DNA from: Clostridiales bacterium | GTDB taxonomy: Bacteria; Bacillota; Clostridia; Lachnospirales; Lachnospiraceae | Length of the DNA: 45,039 nt | Direction of reading: 5' to 3' | Assembly: GCA_012839295.1 (NCBI GenBank) | Contig: DUNO01000062.1 | Span: 1 to 45,039 of the forward strand | In this document: one piece after another, positions 24,949-33,041 of the stretch | Position numbering within the stretch: the first letter of the stretch is position 1 | Layout of the letters: each line of letters opens with the position of its first letter | Translations under genes and position numbers: made by a program | The notes under the pieces: model-generated | Database searches by the model: none | Told to the model about the DNA's origin: nothing | Seen by the model: only the letters and a program-made list of their open reading frames with translations

Positions 24949-25716
24949 ATGAATGACAGTGAAAAAATATTCAGGCTGGTGATGCTGACCGGGGAGATTC
25001 TTCTGAAAAATGGTGCCGAAATCTTTAGGGTGCAGGAAACCATGTTAATTATTGCACAGTATTACAAGGTGCAGGAGATTGATATATTTACTATATCTAA
25101 TGGAATCTTTGTAACGATGAGTGTGGACGGAAAAACAATAACGTCTAAAAGTAAGCATATCCCCATTGCACCGGTCCATTTAGGCCGTATAGCCGCGGTT
25201 AATAATTTATCCCGGGAAATTGTAGCGGGAAAATATGAGGTTGATGAAGCCATAGCGGAGCTGCATAAAATATCGGTGATGCCCTATTCGCCCAATTCCC
25301 TTCGGATTATTTTTGCGGGTCTGGGCAGCGGCAGTTTCTGCTACCTCCTTGGCGGAAGCGCCTTTGACAGCCTGGCGGCTCTTATTGCAGGAATGTTTTT
25401 GTATATATTTATTCTTTGTTTGGCAAAGACGAAAACCCCCAAGGTGCTTATGAATGTGTTTGGAAGTGCGGTAGTAACCGTTATTTCCATATTATTATAC
25501 AGCCTTGGGATAGGGGATGAGCTGGACCATATTATGATTGGGGCAATTATATGTCTGGTGCCCGGGGTAGCAATCACTACCTCCATCCGTGACTTTTTTA
25601 ATGAAGATTATCTGGCCGGAACGATACATCTGGTGGATGCGATTTTAGTAGCTGCCAGCATAGCTGTCGGTGTCGGAGTAATATTTAAGGTTTGGAGATT
25701 ATTAGGAGGGATATGA
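24949..25716 (+). CDS. Threonine/serine exporter family protein, larger subunit (ThrE N-terminal-like)
   Basis: The 255-residue protein begins with a soluble domain of about 110 residues (LTGEILLKNGAEIFRVQETM, then HKISVMPYSPN) and continues with about five membrane helices. This is the PF06738 (DUF1212) architecture of the N-terminal part of ThrE. It would export threonine or serine, or related small metabolites, with the short partner downstream. AAGGTG lies about nine bases before ATG 24949. The stop overlaps the next gene's start (ATGATG/TGATG), so the two are co-translated. Serine breakdown genes lie about 2.5 kb upstream but in a different unit. Confidence 0.85.
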   Translation: MNDSEKIFRLVMLTGEILLKNGAEIFRVQETMLIIAQYYKVQEIDIFTISNGIFVTMSVDGKTITSKSKHIPIAPVHLGRIAAVNNLSREIVAGKYEVDEAIAELHKISVMPYSPNSLRIIFAGLGSGSFCYLLGGSAFDSLAALIAGMFLYIFILCLAKTKTPKVLMNVFGSAVVTVISILLYSLGIGDELDHIMIGAIICLVPGVAITTSIRDFFNEDYLAGTIHLVDAILVAASIAVGVGVIFKVWRLLGGI

Positions 25717-26156
25717 TGTTGATTCAGGTTTTGATGGCGGCTTTGGCTACGGTCTCTTTTTCAGTGTTATTCAATGTTCCCGCCCGGGAATATGTTTTTT
25801 GTGGAATTACAGGAGCCATTGGATGGCTCTTCTATTTGATAACCTGCTCTATGTTAGGTTCCATAGCTTTTGCAAACTTTATTGCGGCTATTATAATAAC
25901 GGTAGTCTCCCGGTTGTTTGCCGTGAACCGGAGGGTTCCCGTAACTATTTTTTTGATTGCGGGCATTTTCCCCTTGGTTCCGGGAGCGGGAATCTATTAT
26001 ACCACCAGCCATATCTTTAATAATGAGGTTAACCTGGCAGCAGCAAAGGGAATAGAGACAATCAGTATTGCCATATGTATCGCCTTTGGAATCATGGTGG
26101 TTTTTCTGATTCCCCAGAAGCTTTTCATGATAGGGAAGAGAAAAGGCAAAGCATAG
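25716..26156 (+). CDS. Threonine/serine exporter family protein, small subunit (ThrE_2)
   Basis: The 146-residue membrane protein has about four or five helices and the PF12821 pattern, with REYVFCGITGAIGWLFYL and the conserved AGIFPLVPGAGIYYT segment. It corresponds to the C-terminal half of ThrE and completes the exporter formed with the upstream protein. AGGAGGG at 25704-25710 serves ATG 25716; ATG 25713 is too close to it. Small split exporters of this kind are the usual form in Firmicutes. A bidirectional terminator lies downstream. Confidence 0.88.
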   Translation: MLIQVLMAALATVSFSVLFNVPAREYVFCGITGAIGWLFYLITCSMLGSIAFANFIAAIIITVVSRLFAVNRRVPVTIFLIAGIFPLVPGAGIYYTTSHIFNNEVNLAAAKGIETISIAICIAFGIMVVFLIPQKLFMIGKRKGKA

Positions 26157-26291
26157 TAAGCTTATGTTTTTCAAAGGCATTGCTGAGGTACAGCTGGATC
26201 CTGGCTATATCCTGTTACATGAGAGCAGTATAGCATAAAATATGGGATGGGTCGAGGGAGAAGCGAGCATATGATTGTAAAGAAATGCATT

Positions 26292-26340
26292 GGTTACCTA
26301 TTTAAATAACGGGAATAATAAGTGTAAAAAATAACTGCCC
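26292..26340 (+). pseudogene. Decayed 3' end of a holin-like toxin gene
   Basis: Bases 26292-26340 match the 3' end of the intact toxin at 42760-42808, from the TTACCTATTTAAATAA block to the ATAACTGCCC stem. The 5' half and the start are missing. Only the shared terminator survives in useful form. Confidence 0.75.
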
Positions 26341-26372
26341 TCGGGCTATATGGGTAGTCTCGCGGGCAGTTA
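26332..26372. terminator. Bidirectional terminator
   Basis: TAACTGCCC (26332-26340) pairs perfectly with GGGCAGTTA (26364-26372). It is the toxin-type terminator, now sitting between the convergent exporter and PF04020 genes. Confidence 0.7.
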
Positions 26373-26423
26373 ATCTGACTATCAAATTATGATATTGCAA
26401 GTATACCGTGTGTTTGTAACTAA

Positions 26424-26771
26424 TTAATTTGATGCCTTATTCATATCCCTGAACAGATGATTAAAGATAACGATGATAAAGGCGGCAAACAGTGAATTAA
26501 GAAAGCCGCCCATGCTTATGTTCCTTACGAAATGATCTGCAATCATGATCGTCCAGGCATTCACGATAAAGCTGAATAATCCCAAGGTCAGCAGGCTGAA
26601 GGGTAATGTAATCAACAGTAGAATCGGCTTTAATATAAGATTTACAACTAACAGCACCAATCCCATGATAAGAAGTGCCGGGATACTGCCTATTTGAATC
26701 GTGTGTAATACAAATGACAGCAGATATATCGTTAATATGATAGATGCATATTTCATGAACAGTTTCGTCAT
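26424..26771 (-). CDS. yvlD: PF04020 family membrane protein (YvlD-like, annotated as phage holin family)
   Basis: The 115-residue protein is nearly all membrane: four hydrophobic helices with LVLLVVNLILKPILLLITLPFSLLTLGLFSFIVNA, the diagnostic core of PF04020. ATG 26771 is behind TTGGAGG, and an upstream TTG at 26783 is unlikely. It closes an operon with DUF2089, SHOCT-like and a third small protein, comparable to the Bacillus yvlABCD set that responds to envelope stress. Despite the phage holin label in databases, nothing phage-like surrounds it. Confidence 0.85.
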   Translation of the reverse strand: MTKLFMKYASIILTIYLLSFVLHTIQIGSIPALLIMGLVLLVVNLILKPILLLITLPFSLLTLGLFSFIVNAWTIMIADHFVRNISMGGFLNSLFAAFIIVIFNHLFRDMNKASN

Positions 26772-26793
26772 TTTTACCTCCAACAGACATGCT

Positions 26794-27108
26794 TTACCTG
26801 ACTTTAATTAATACCTTGACTTTGTCAGTTGTAACATCCACAAGATTATAGGGTTCATCCCCGTTTAAAGAATCCAATAGCTTCATGACCATGATAACGA
26901 GCGCTTTTACTGAATAAATGGTAATTCGTGAGGATGAATCCGGGTCAGGCACTTTTGGTAAAAAAAAGCATGTGACGGTAAGCAGGTTCAGAAAACAGTC
27001 CAATAATTCCTGAAAGATATAAAAGGGGATTGGAATGGGAATGCGTATGAACCTTTTGTTTTCAATCTGGAGCTTGATCCATAATAAACGAAAGCCCTTA
27101 ATCGACAT
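26794..27108 (-). CDS. Conserved-operon hypothetical protein
   Basis: The 104-residue protein starts inside the 3' end of the SHOCT-like gene (11-base overlap) and ends 22 bases before the PF04020 gene, so it is part of the operon. It has a basic N-terminal amphipathic part (RFIRIPIPIPFYIFQELLD), a hydrophobic middle and a C-terminus VDVTTDKVKVLIKVR that looks like a short beta hairpin. The C-terminal style resembles that of the SHOCT-like neighbour. No family is recognised with certainty. Confidence 0.6.
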   Translation of the reverse strand: MSIKGFRLLWIKLQIENKRFIRIPIPIPFYIFQELLDCFLNLLTVTCFFLPKVPDPDSSSRITIYSVKALVIMVMKLLDSLNGDEPYNLVDVTTDKVKVLIKVR

Positions 27109-27541
27109 ATACTTTCACCATTACCATCGCCTGATGGCTTTCATCCCAGGCCTCCACATCAACGATATTCGGGTCATCCAAAGTACCGTTTATGATCTCC
27201 TCGATGATTTTTGCAAAGTCGATGCTGGAAATATCGATACCTTTTGCTTCCATTTCCCTTCTGGCATCCGCAGGAACCATAGTGGTCATCTTGTCAGCGA
27301 TTTCACCAATCGTGGTCAGCAGACGTAATGGGATATTTACATTAACATTAACGGAATTGTTATCCGCTGTAACCTTAACCTTAAGGAATTTGTAGTTGCG
27401 CCTTGTGGTTGTTAAGGTTTCAACCTTCTGAAGTGCTTCTGATTCCTTAGTCACATTCAGGGCTTCCAAAAGCTCCATACCTTCTGCAGCGGTAATCTGC
27501 CCTTTTTCAATCATTTCCAATATTTTTTGTTGTTCACTCAT
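27098..27541 (-). CDS. SHOCT-like domain protein (YvlB N-terminal-like)
   Basis: The 147-residue protein opens with a short helical hairpin, QQKILEMIEKGQITAAEGMELLEAL, the SHOCT-like/YvlB N-terminal motif that often links to membrane stress sensors. The remainder is a beta-rich domain ending in VEAWDESHQAMVMVKVYVD. AGGAGG precedes ATG 27541. It lies between the DUF2089 gene and the short hypothetical gene. The domain is known from the LiaF/YvlB context; a role in envelope homeostasis is inferred from operon structure only. Confidence 0.75.
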   Translation of the reverse strand: MSEQQKILEMIEKGQITAAEGMELLEALNVTKESEALQKVETLTTTRRNYKFLKVKVTADNNSVNVNVNIPLRLLTTIGEIADKMTTMVPADARREMEAKGIDISSIDFAKIIEEIINGTLDDPNIVDVEAWDESHQAMVMVKVYVD

Positions 27542-27560
27542 GGACTGGACCTCCTACTAA

Positions 27561-27950
27561 TTATAGATTTTTAATTCGTTCTGTTGCTTCTTTTGGGGAG
27601 ATTTCACCCTTTGACAATTGGTCAAGAATTTCATTCTTGGCGGCTGTTTTGTCTTCATTTTCCTTAATCAATTCTTTTGATGGTACTTCATAGCCAAGAC
27701 CTCTTATGACCGAATCCAGTTTGCCACGGACCGTGGGATAAGAGATGCCCAGTTCTTTCTCAACATCCTTGATATTACCGCGGCATTTTATGAAAATCTT
27801 GACAAACTCGAGATCTTCTTCTGGAAGGCGGCAGAATTCACAAGGCTGGAAATCTCCTTCAATGGATGTGGAGCACTTGGGACAGCCGAGCTTGGTTATG
27901 GAAAGTTTTTCACCGCATACGGGACATTTACCTGGGGCTTTGTATTTCAT
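27561..27950 (-). CDS. DUF2089 domain protein (zinc-ribbon/HTH-like regulator)
   Basis: The protein has an N-terminal zinc ribbon (CPVCGEKL with CPKC, then CEFC), a helix-turn-helix-like region (DVEKELGISYPTVRGKLDSVIRGLGY) and a C-terminal SHOCT-like helix pair (ILDQLSKGEISPKEATERIKNL). This is the DUF2089 layout, likely a DNA-binding regulator of its own operon. ATG 27950 (129 residues) has GGTG at a suitable distance; ATG 27962 (133 residues) is the alternative. The same helical motif in this and the next protein suggests that they interact. The AT-rich region upstream (27963-28074) holds the operon promoter. Confidence 0.85.
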   Translation of the reverse strand: MKYKAPGKCPVCGEKLSITKLGCPKCSTSIEGDFQPCEFCRLPEEDLEFVKIFIKCRGNIKDVEKELGISYPTVRGKLDSVIRGLGYEVPSKELIKENEDKTAAKNEILDQLSKGEISPKEATERIKNL

Positions 27951-28074
27951 TGTTTTCACCATCCTGATGTATTATTTGATTATAATATACAGCTTTAAAT
28001 TAAATATGTCAATATATAAATTAATAATATTAATATTTATATTGAAATGATTAATTAATGTGTTGAATATATTA

Positions 28075-28227
28075 ATGATTGCATTTAATGATGCTAATTA
28101 TACAGAGATGCTAGGGGATAAGATGCATCTTAAACCTGCCCAACTCCTTTTTTGTCATCTGGAGGATGGTAGTGCTGTTATGGTTTATTGGGAGAATGGC
28201 ATCATATATGAAGCTCCGAATGGATAG
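28075..28227 (+). CDS. Possible small ORF, 50 residues
   Basis: The frame from ATG 28075 to TAG 28225-28227 reads MIAFNDANYTEML...; an inner ATG at 28123 has AGGGGATAAG just upstream and would give 34 residues. The C-terminal part (LLFCHLEDGSAVMVYWENG) looks like a small beta domain. It could be a real small protein or the tail of a lost gene. It lies in the gap before the DUF6273 gene; the rest of the gap shows nothing. Confidence 0.3.
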   Translation: MIAFNDANYTEMLGDKMHLKPAQLLFCHLEDGSAVMVYWENGIIYEAPNG

Positions 28228-28345
28228 ACTATTTAAGCAATCTTTGATAGTATTTGAATAGAAGTATTTAAGTACTGATTGGTATCAATAGAGTGCTGAT
28301 CATGTCCAGGATAAATGAAAGGTTCCATTTGAAAGGAGAAGAACT

Positions 28346-29731
28346 ATGCCACATTATTTTGTGTTAATAGGTATCATTTTAATTATCATGGCATTGGTTT
28401 ATATATTATCAAAAAGGCCAAAGGTAAGGAGAACAGATACAAAGGGCGGCAACACTCCCGCAAATGCCCATGTCATTCGTGAAATCTCTGAGCTGGAGGA
28501 AAAAGGGATAAACATAACAATTCCGGAAGCAGTGACTTTATATTTCGGTAACACTGAAAGAATCAAAATGAAAGCCTCTGTCAAATCTGCAAAGATGGTG
28601 GCTTTCCGCTCTTTGGATGAGGGAGTTGCAGCAGTTATAGATAAAGTAATCATTGGCCAAAAAGTAGGAAGTACGTCAATATATACTACAGTTTTGGTAG
28701 AAGGCAACTATTATGAATATACAACGATAGTGACGGTAAAACCCGGAAGTGTTATTGTTACAGCAGAAAAGGAAAGAATTCAAGTTGGGGAAACAACAAA
28801 AATAAAGACGATGGTGTCCTCAGGTGTTATGAAGGATCTGTCTTATCGCTGTGATCAAAATGAGATAGCTGTTGTAAAAAAAGATGGGATCTATGGCGTT
28901 GTAGAAGGAAGAGCAGCCGGAAGCGCTCTAATTACCGTAAAGGTAGGATTTGGCGGAAAAATAAAAGCAGGTAAGGTTGAAATTGAAGTAGTAAATGCAC
29001 AAGCACCGGTGATTCCTGTTAGTAACCCAATTAATGCAAAGGATTATACAGTGAAAGATGACTGGCAGGGGAGCCGGGTGTATTTTGGCCATTATGAGCA
29101 GGATAACCAAGAGGCAAATGGGCCTGAGCCAATTCTTTGGCGGGTACTTGAAGTAGCTGAGGATAGCATACTGTTATTATCAGAATATGGGCTAATCTGC
29201 AAAAATTATAATGATACTTATGATAATGTCACTTGGGAAACCTCCACATTGCGTGCTTGGCTCAATGGTGAATTTCTAGAAACAGCATTTACGAATCAAG
29301 AAAAGCGTGCCATCCAAGATACCTTGGTAAAGAATGAGGTTAACAAAAATTATAATACAAGCGGTGGAAATGATACGGTAGATAAAGTATTCCTGCTATC
29401 CTATGAGGAAGCTCAAAATAATGCCTATGGATTTCAAAGTGGTGTGAGCAACAAAAGCAAATCAAGGCAGATGAGATTAACAGAAGCGGCCTTGTTAGAA
29501 GGATATACAAATAAAGACAACGGAAATACCTGCTGGTGGCTGCGCTCTCCAGGAATCACAAATCAGTATGCTGCGTATGTATTTTCCGTAGGGAGCATTA
29601 CTGACAGTTACTATGTTGGAAGACGAAATGATGCTGTAAGACCTGTAATTCGTCTAAAATCCTCTTCTGTTGTATTTGGAGAGCATATCAAAGACGGTAG
29701 TTTTTTTAGTGTAAGAATAATTCCAAAATAA
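28346..29731 (+). CDS. Membrane-anchored protein with Ig-like (BIG2) and DUF6273 domains
   Basis: The 461-residue protein has an N-terminal membrane helix (residues 4-22), two or more bacterial Ig-like modules (about 60-215; VGETTKIKTMVSSG and EGRAAGSALITVKV are typical BIG2 strands) and a DUF6273 domain (about 230-460). The last holds GHYEQDNQEANGPEPILWRV, VTWETSTLRAWLNGEF and CWWLRSPG. DUF6273 domains occur on clostridial surface proteins and resemble lectin-fold modules. AAAGGAGAAGAAC precedes ATG 28346. It is monocistronic. A surface display or binding role is likely, but no ligand is known. Confidence 0.85.
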   Translation: MPHYFVLIGIILIIMALVYILSKRPKVRRTDTKGGNTPANAHVIREISELEEKGINITIPEAVTLYFGNTERIKMKASVKSAKMVAFRSLDEGVAAVIDKVIIGQKVGSTSIYTTVLVEGNYYEYTTIVTVKPGSVIVTAEKERIQVGETTKIKTMVSSGVMKDLSYRCDQNEIAVVKKDGIYGVVEGRAAGSALITVKVGFGGKIKAGKVEIEVVNAQAPVIPVSNPINAKDYTVKDDWQGSRVYFGHYEQDNQEANGPEPILWRVLEVAEDSILLLSEYGLICKNYNDTYDNVTWETSTLRAWLNGEFLETAFTNQEKRAIQDTLVKNEVNKNYNTSGGNDTVDKVFLLSYEEAQNNAYGFQSGVSNKSKSRQMRLTEAALLEGYTNKDNGNTCWWLRSPGITNQYAAYVFSVGSITDSYYVGRRNDAVRPVIRLKSSSVVFGEHIKDGSFFSVRIIPK

Positions 29732-29798
29732 AATTGGGGAAGGGGTTCCTGCCTGAACATCCTGAAAAAAGGAAGGTGGAGAGCTATAGTAGTGAATT

Positions 29799-30395
29799 TC
29801 ATGGTTGAACTGTAACAAAAATCTTGTGAGGGAGGTCGCTTACGATTGACAGGATAATCGATACGATTTCAGCAGGAGTTTCTTTCATGCCGGAATTAAG
29901 CCATTCTTTAATAAAGCTTGTTTGAATCCCAATAATGAGCGCTATTGCGTATTGCTCTGGTACCCTTAACAGGTTTACCATATTTTTGGTAATAAAAACA
30001 GATTTTATGGTTTCATGAAGCTTGTTTAAAAAAGCAGGATCTCCGTTTTCCCCCATAAATAATGTAAAAAACGTGCCATGTTCTTTGATGTATTCAAAAA
30101 CCCTTAAAATAACAGCGGAAATGCGTTCGTTGTTTAATCCGGTAGCGATTATTGTCTCAACCGGCATTTCCATAATAATATCCTTTATGCCATTCAGCAT
30201 CTCAGCTTCAAGCTGATTGAGTAAATCATACTTATCGGAATAGTGAAGGTAAAAGGTATTGCGGCTGATCAAGGCCTTCTTTGTAAGATTTTCTACTGTG
30301 ATTTTTGAAAATCCAATCGTACTCATGAGTTCTAAAAAAGCATCCTTAATCATTTGACGTGTACGGATGACCCGTAAATCAGTCTGTTTTTGCAT
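29799..30395 (-). CDS. TetR/AcrR family transcriptional regulator
   Basis: The 198-residue repressor has an N-terminal helix-turn-helix (about residues 10-56: MIKDAFLELMSTIGFSKITVENLTKKALISRNTFYLHYSDKYDLL) and an all-helical ligand domain. It is divergent from the ABC exporter 149 bases away, the usual arrangement for a TetR regulator of an export pump. A candidate operator palindrome lies in the gap. The inducing ligand is not evident. Confidence 0.9.
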   Translation of the reverse strand: MQKQTDLRVIRTRQMIKDAFLELMSTIGFSKITVENLTKKALISRNTFYLHYSDKYDLLNQLEAEMLNGIKDIIMEMPVETIIATGLNNERISAVILRVFEYIKEHGTFFTLFMGENGDPAFLNKLHETIKSVFITKNMVNLLRVPEQYAIALIIGIQTSFIKEWLNSGMKETPAEIVSIILSIVSDLPHKIFVTVQP

Positions 30396-30488
30396 GATGT
30401 ATCCTCACTTATAAAATATAAAATAATGAACATTTACCTTGAAAGTGCCTATTGATAAATTATTATACGGATGTATTATTAAATATAT

Positions 30489-30498
30489 TACAGCTGTA
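30489..30498. promoter_or_regulatory. Candidate TetR operator
   Basis: TACAGCTGTA is a perfect 10-base palindrome (extended ATTACAGCTGTATT) midway between the divergent TetR and ABC genes. It is inferred from position and symmetry only. Confidence 0.35.
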
Positions 30499-30543
30499 TT
30501 ATATTTATCTAGTGTTTAAAAGTCAATGTCTTAGGAGGATATT

Positions 30544-31275
30544 ATGGATATCAAGCTTACAAACGTCAGTAAGAGCTTTGACAAAAAAACGGTAATCAGT
30601 GATATGTCTTTCTCCATTTCATCCGGTGATATCGTGTGTCTGTTAGGCCCCTCCGGTTCCGGTAAAACAACAATAATTCGGCTTCTCATCGGAGCCATCG
30701 CGTCTGACCGTGGTACGATTCATTTTGGTGAAACGAAAGTGCCCGACTTAAAACTTCTGAAGCAGATTGGATTTATGCCTCAGAACGATGCTCTATATGA
30801 TGATTTGTCCGGTGAGGATAATCTTAGATTTTTCGGCGGGTTCTTCAAAATGGGAAAAAGTCATCTGGAAAAGCGAATTACAGAAGTACTTGAGTTAGTG
30901 GATTTATCAGATCATCGTAAAAAATATATCAGGAATTATTCCGGAGGGATGAAAAAGCGTCTTTCACTGGCTGCTACGTTGCTTCACGAGCCAGATGTAC
31001 TCTTATTGGATGAGCCGACAGTCGGCATTGATCCGGTGCTTCGTCATAATATCTGGAATCAGTTTAAAGCGATAAAAGCAACCGGAAAAACTATTATTGT
31101 ATCGACTCACGTCATGGATGAAGTGACGGAATGCGATAAAGCCGCGCTTATTTATAATGGCCGGTTGATCAATTACGATTCTGTAGAAAATCTGTTATCG
31201 AAAACGAAGAGTGGCAAAGTGGAGGAGCTGTTTATCGAAGCAGATAAGAGACAGAAGGGCGGTGAGGCTTTATGA
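30544..31275 (+). CDS. ABC transporter ATP-binding protein (ABC-2 type exporter)
   Basis: The 243-residue ATPase has Walker A GPSGSGKTT, Q-loop FMPQNDALYDDLSGEDN, signature YSGGMKKRLSLAATLL, Walker B VLLLDEPTVGIDP and the His-loop STHVMDE, so it should be active. It pairs with the ABC-2 permease, whose start overlaps its stop by four bases (ATGA). TTAGGAGGATATT precedes ATG 30544. The family handles drugs, lipids or peptides. Control by the divergent TetR gene points to an inducible efflux system. Confidence 0.93.
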   Translation: MDIKLTNVSKSFDKKTVISDMSFSISSGDIVCLLGPSGSGKTTIIRLLIGAIASDRGTIHFGETKVPDLKLLKQIGFMPQNDALYDDLSGEDNLRFFGGFFKMGKSHLEKRITEVLELVDLSDHRKKYIRNYSGGMKKRLSLAATLLHEPDVLLLDEPTVGIDPVLRHNIWNQFKAIKATGKTIIVSTHVMDEVTECDKAALIYNGRLINYDSVENLLSKTKSGKVEELFIEADKRQKGGEAL

Positions 31276-32291
31276 TGAGTGTTGCAAAACGAATCATCCG
31301 GCAGGTAGCCGGAGATAAACGCAGTGTGATGATGATAGTGTTTGCACCGCTGCTTATTTTGACATTATTATATTTTCTTCTGGGAAACACAACCTACAAG
31401 CCGACCATCGCAATTCATGAGAGTAAATTGCCTCCTGCCCTGGTAGCAACGCTAAAGGCAGAGGATGCTCATATAGTCGATATTCATGAGGATATGGATT
31501 CGGAACTTTATCTTAAGGATCACAGGGATGTGGATGCAGTGTTCTCCTTGTCAGAGGCTGGTTCCGGTATTACTATGTATGAATCCTCAAGCAAAAGTGC
31601 AAAAGCAATGAAGGTGATACAAAATGCCTTGGCGTCCCTAAATCCGTCAGCTAAGATGACAACAACCTTCGTAATCGGAAAAGAAAATGCTTCATTTTTT
31701 GAATCGATGGGCTACATTTTTTTTGGATTGTTTGCCTTCTTTTTCATCTTCCTGATATCAGGTATGTCACTAGTCAAGGAACGAAGCATTGGAACGCTGG
31801 AGCGTTTTATGATGTCACCTATTTCCCGAAGCAGCGTCATTCTGGGATATACGGTTGGTTATGGCGTATTTGCTGTTTTACAGGCCGTCGTTATGACGCT
31901 TTTTGGTATTTATATTTTAGGCATCGGATGTGCCGGAAATATTATATGGGCTATTCTGATTATGCTGCTACTAGCAATCTCGGCTGTTTCGTTTGGTTTT
32001 TTAGTATCTACATTTTCAAACACGGAACTTCAGGTGGTGCAGATTATTCCGGTTGCCATCATTCCCCAAGTATTTTTCTCCGGGCTGATCCCGATGGATA
32101 CAATTCCTTACGGACTGGGTAACCTGGGTTACTTTACCCCGGTATTCTATGGTTGCACAGCCATGAAAAAAATCATGATAATCGGTGATGGCTTTGGCGA
32201 TATCTGGCCATATTTACTTGGATTGCTGATCTACATTCTGGTGTTATGTATACTCAATATGCTGGCACTTAAGAAATACAGAAGGCTGTAA
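31272..32291 (+). CDS. ABC-2 type transporter permease
   Basis: The 339-residue protein has an N-terminal helix (about 17-38), an extracytoplasmic domain of about 110 residues and five C-terminal helices. SLVKERSIGTLERFMMSPISRSSVILGYT is the ABC-2 signature (LxKErexGTleqL type), and FFSGLIPMDTIPYGL is also conserved. It forms the channel with the ATPase upstream. GGTGAGG inside the ATPase gene is the binding site. The length and domain order match YhfI/YbhR-like exporters. No terminator was identified with confidence after it. Confidence 0.92.
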   Translation: MMSVAKRIIRQVAGDKRSVMMIVFAPLLILTLLYFLLGNTTYKPTIAIHESKLPPALVATLKAEDAHIVDIHEDMDSELYLKDHRDVDAVFSLSEAGSGITMYESSSKSAKAMKVIQNALASLNPSAKMTTTFVIGKENASFFESMGYIFFGLFAFFFIFLISGMSLVKERSIGTLERFMMSPISRSSVILGYTVGYGVFAVLQAVVMTLFGIYILGIGCAGNIIWAILIMLLLAISAVSFGFLVSTFSNTELQVVQIIPVAIIPQVFFSGLIPMDTIPYGLGNLGYFTPVFYGCTAMKKIMIIGDGFGDIWPYLLGLLIYILVLCILNMLALKKYRRL

Positions 32292-32499
32292 TAGCTATAA
32301 ATACATTAGTCCCATAAAGCTAACCGCTCTTATAAGCGGCACATTTTATAATGACTTTCTGCAATGTCTCGGAAGCTTATCCGACCAAGGGAGCAGATCT
32401 TTACAGAAACTGTTGGTACAAAAAAGCATGTGACAGTTGGAGGATTAATATAATACAGCTTACAAGTAAGTAGTTACCACGCCATTAATTGAACACTTT

Positions 32500-32583
32500 C
32501 TATGAATTAGTTGATTGGCCTCCATCAACATGAAGAACTTGACCGGTTACAAAACGGGAATCATCTGAAGCTAAATATATTTT
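32500..32583 (-). pseudogene. Remnant: C-terminus of a short-chain dehydrogenase
   Basis: The minus strand reads KIYLASDDSRFVTGQVLHVD followed by GGQSTNS and a stop at 32500-32502. This is the classic C-terminal end of FabG-like short-chain dehydrogenases (LASDxSxxVTGQxxxVDGG). The other 200 or so residues are absent, so this is a leftover of a deleted gene. Confidence 0.85.
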
Positions 32584-32611
32584 AGATTTATGATATTATG
32601 AATATACAAAC

Positions 32612-32838
32612 TTATTTTAATGTGAAACAGTTAGTCTGTTTGTGGGTAGTTATTTTTTTGAAAAGTGATATTAAAGTTACGTATAGAAAGGCAATAACAG
32701 GCAGCGTAAAGAGAACGTAAGGCAAGAAAGCCTTTACGTTTGGTTTCATAGAGGCTATAATATAGGTAACAGGAAACATAAGGTTAAAACTTATGCTTGC
32801 CCAAGCGAGATAAAAAATGATTATCCACTACTTTAGGC
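32612..32838 (-). pseudogene. Remnant: C-terminus of a membrane protein
   Basis: A minus-strand frame of about 75 codons, closed upstream by a stop and without a proper start, encodes two helices (FYLAWASISFNLMFPVTYIIA and LPYVLFTLPVIAFLYVTLI) and a basic tail ending at 32612. It looks like the end of a larger transporter or membrane enzyme. The family is not identified. Confidence 0.5.
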
Positions 32839-32859
32839 GGTTGAGGATAATCATTTTTT
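32812..32859. terminator. Strong bidirectional hairpin
   Basis: AAAAAATGATTATCC (32812-32826) pairs perfectly with 32845-32859 (15 bp, 18-base loop), with T-runs on both strands. It separates the decayed region from the hydrolase operon. Confidence 0.8.
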
Positions 32860-33041
32860 ATTGTGTATCTTTTAATAGGGGAGAATTGAAATATTCATAG
32901 ACACAATATATAATTAATATCGGGATACAAATACGATTTTCTGCAACTTATCCGCACAGAACGCATCTTATCCAATATCGATTGCTTCCCAAGCAAATTA
33001 TATCTATACTTGGGGCAGAAATTAATTTGGAGGATGAGATT

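Noticed and set aside
26424-26771. Prophage holin
   Set aside because: The PF04020 label is historical; gene order with DUF2089 and SHOCT genes fits a chromosomal stress operon.
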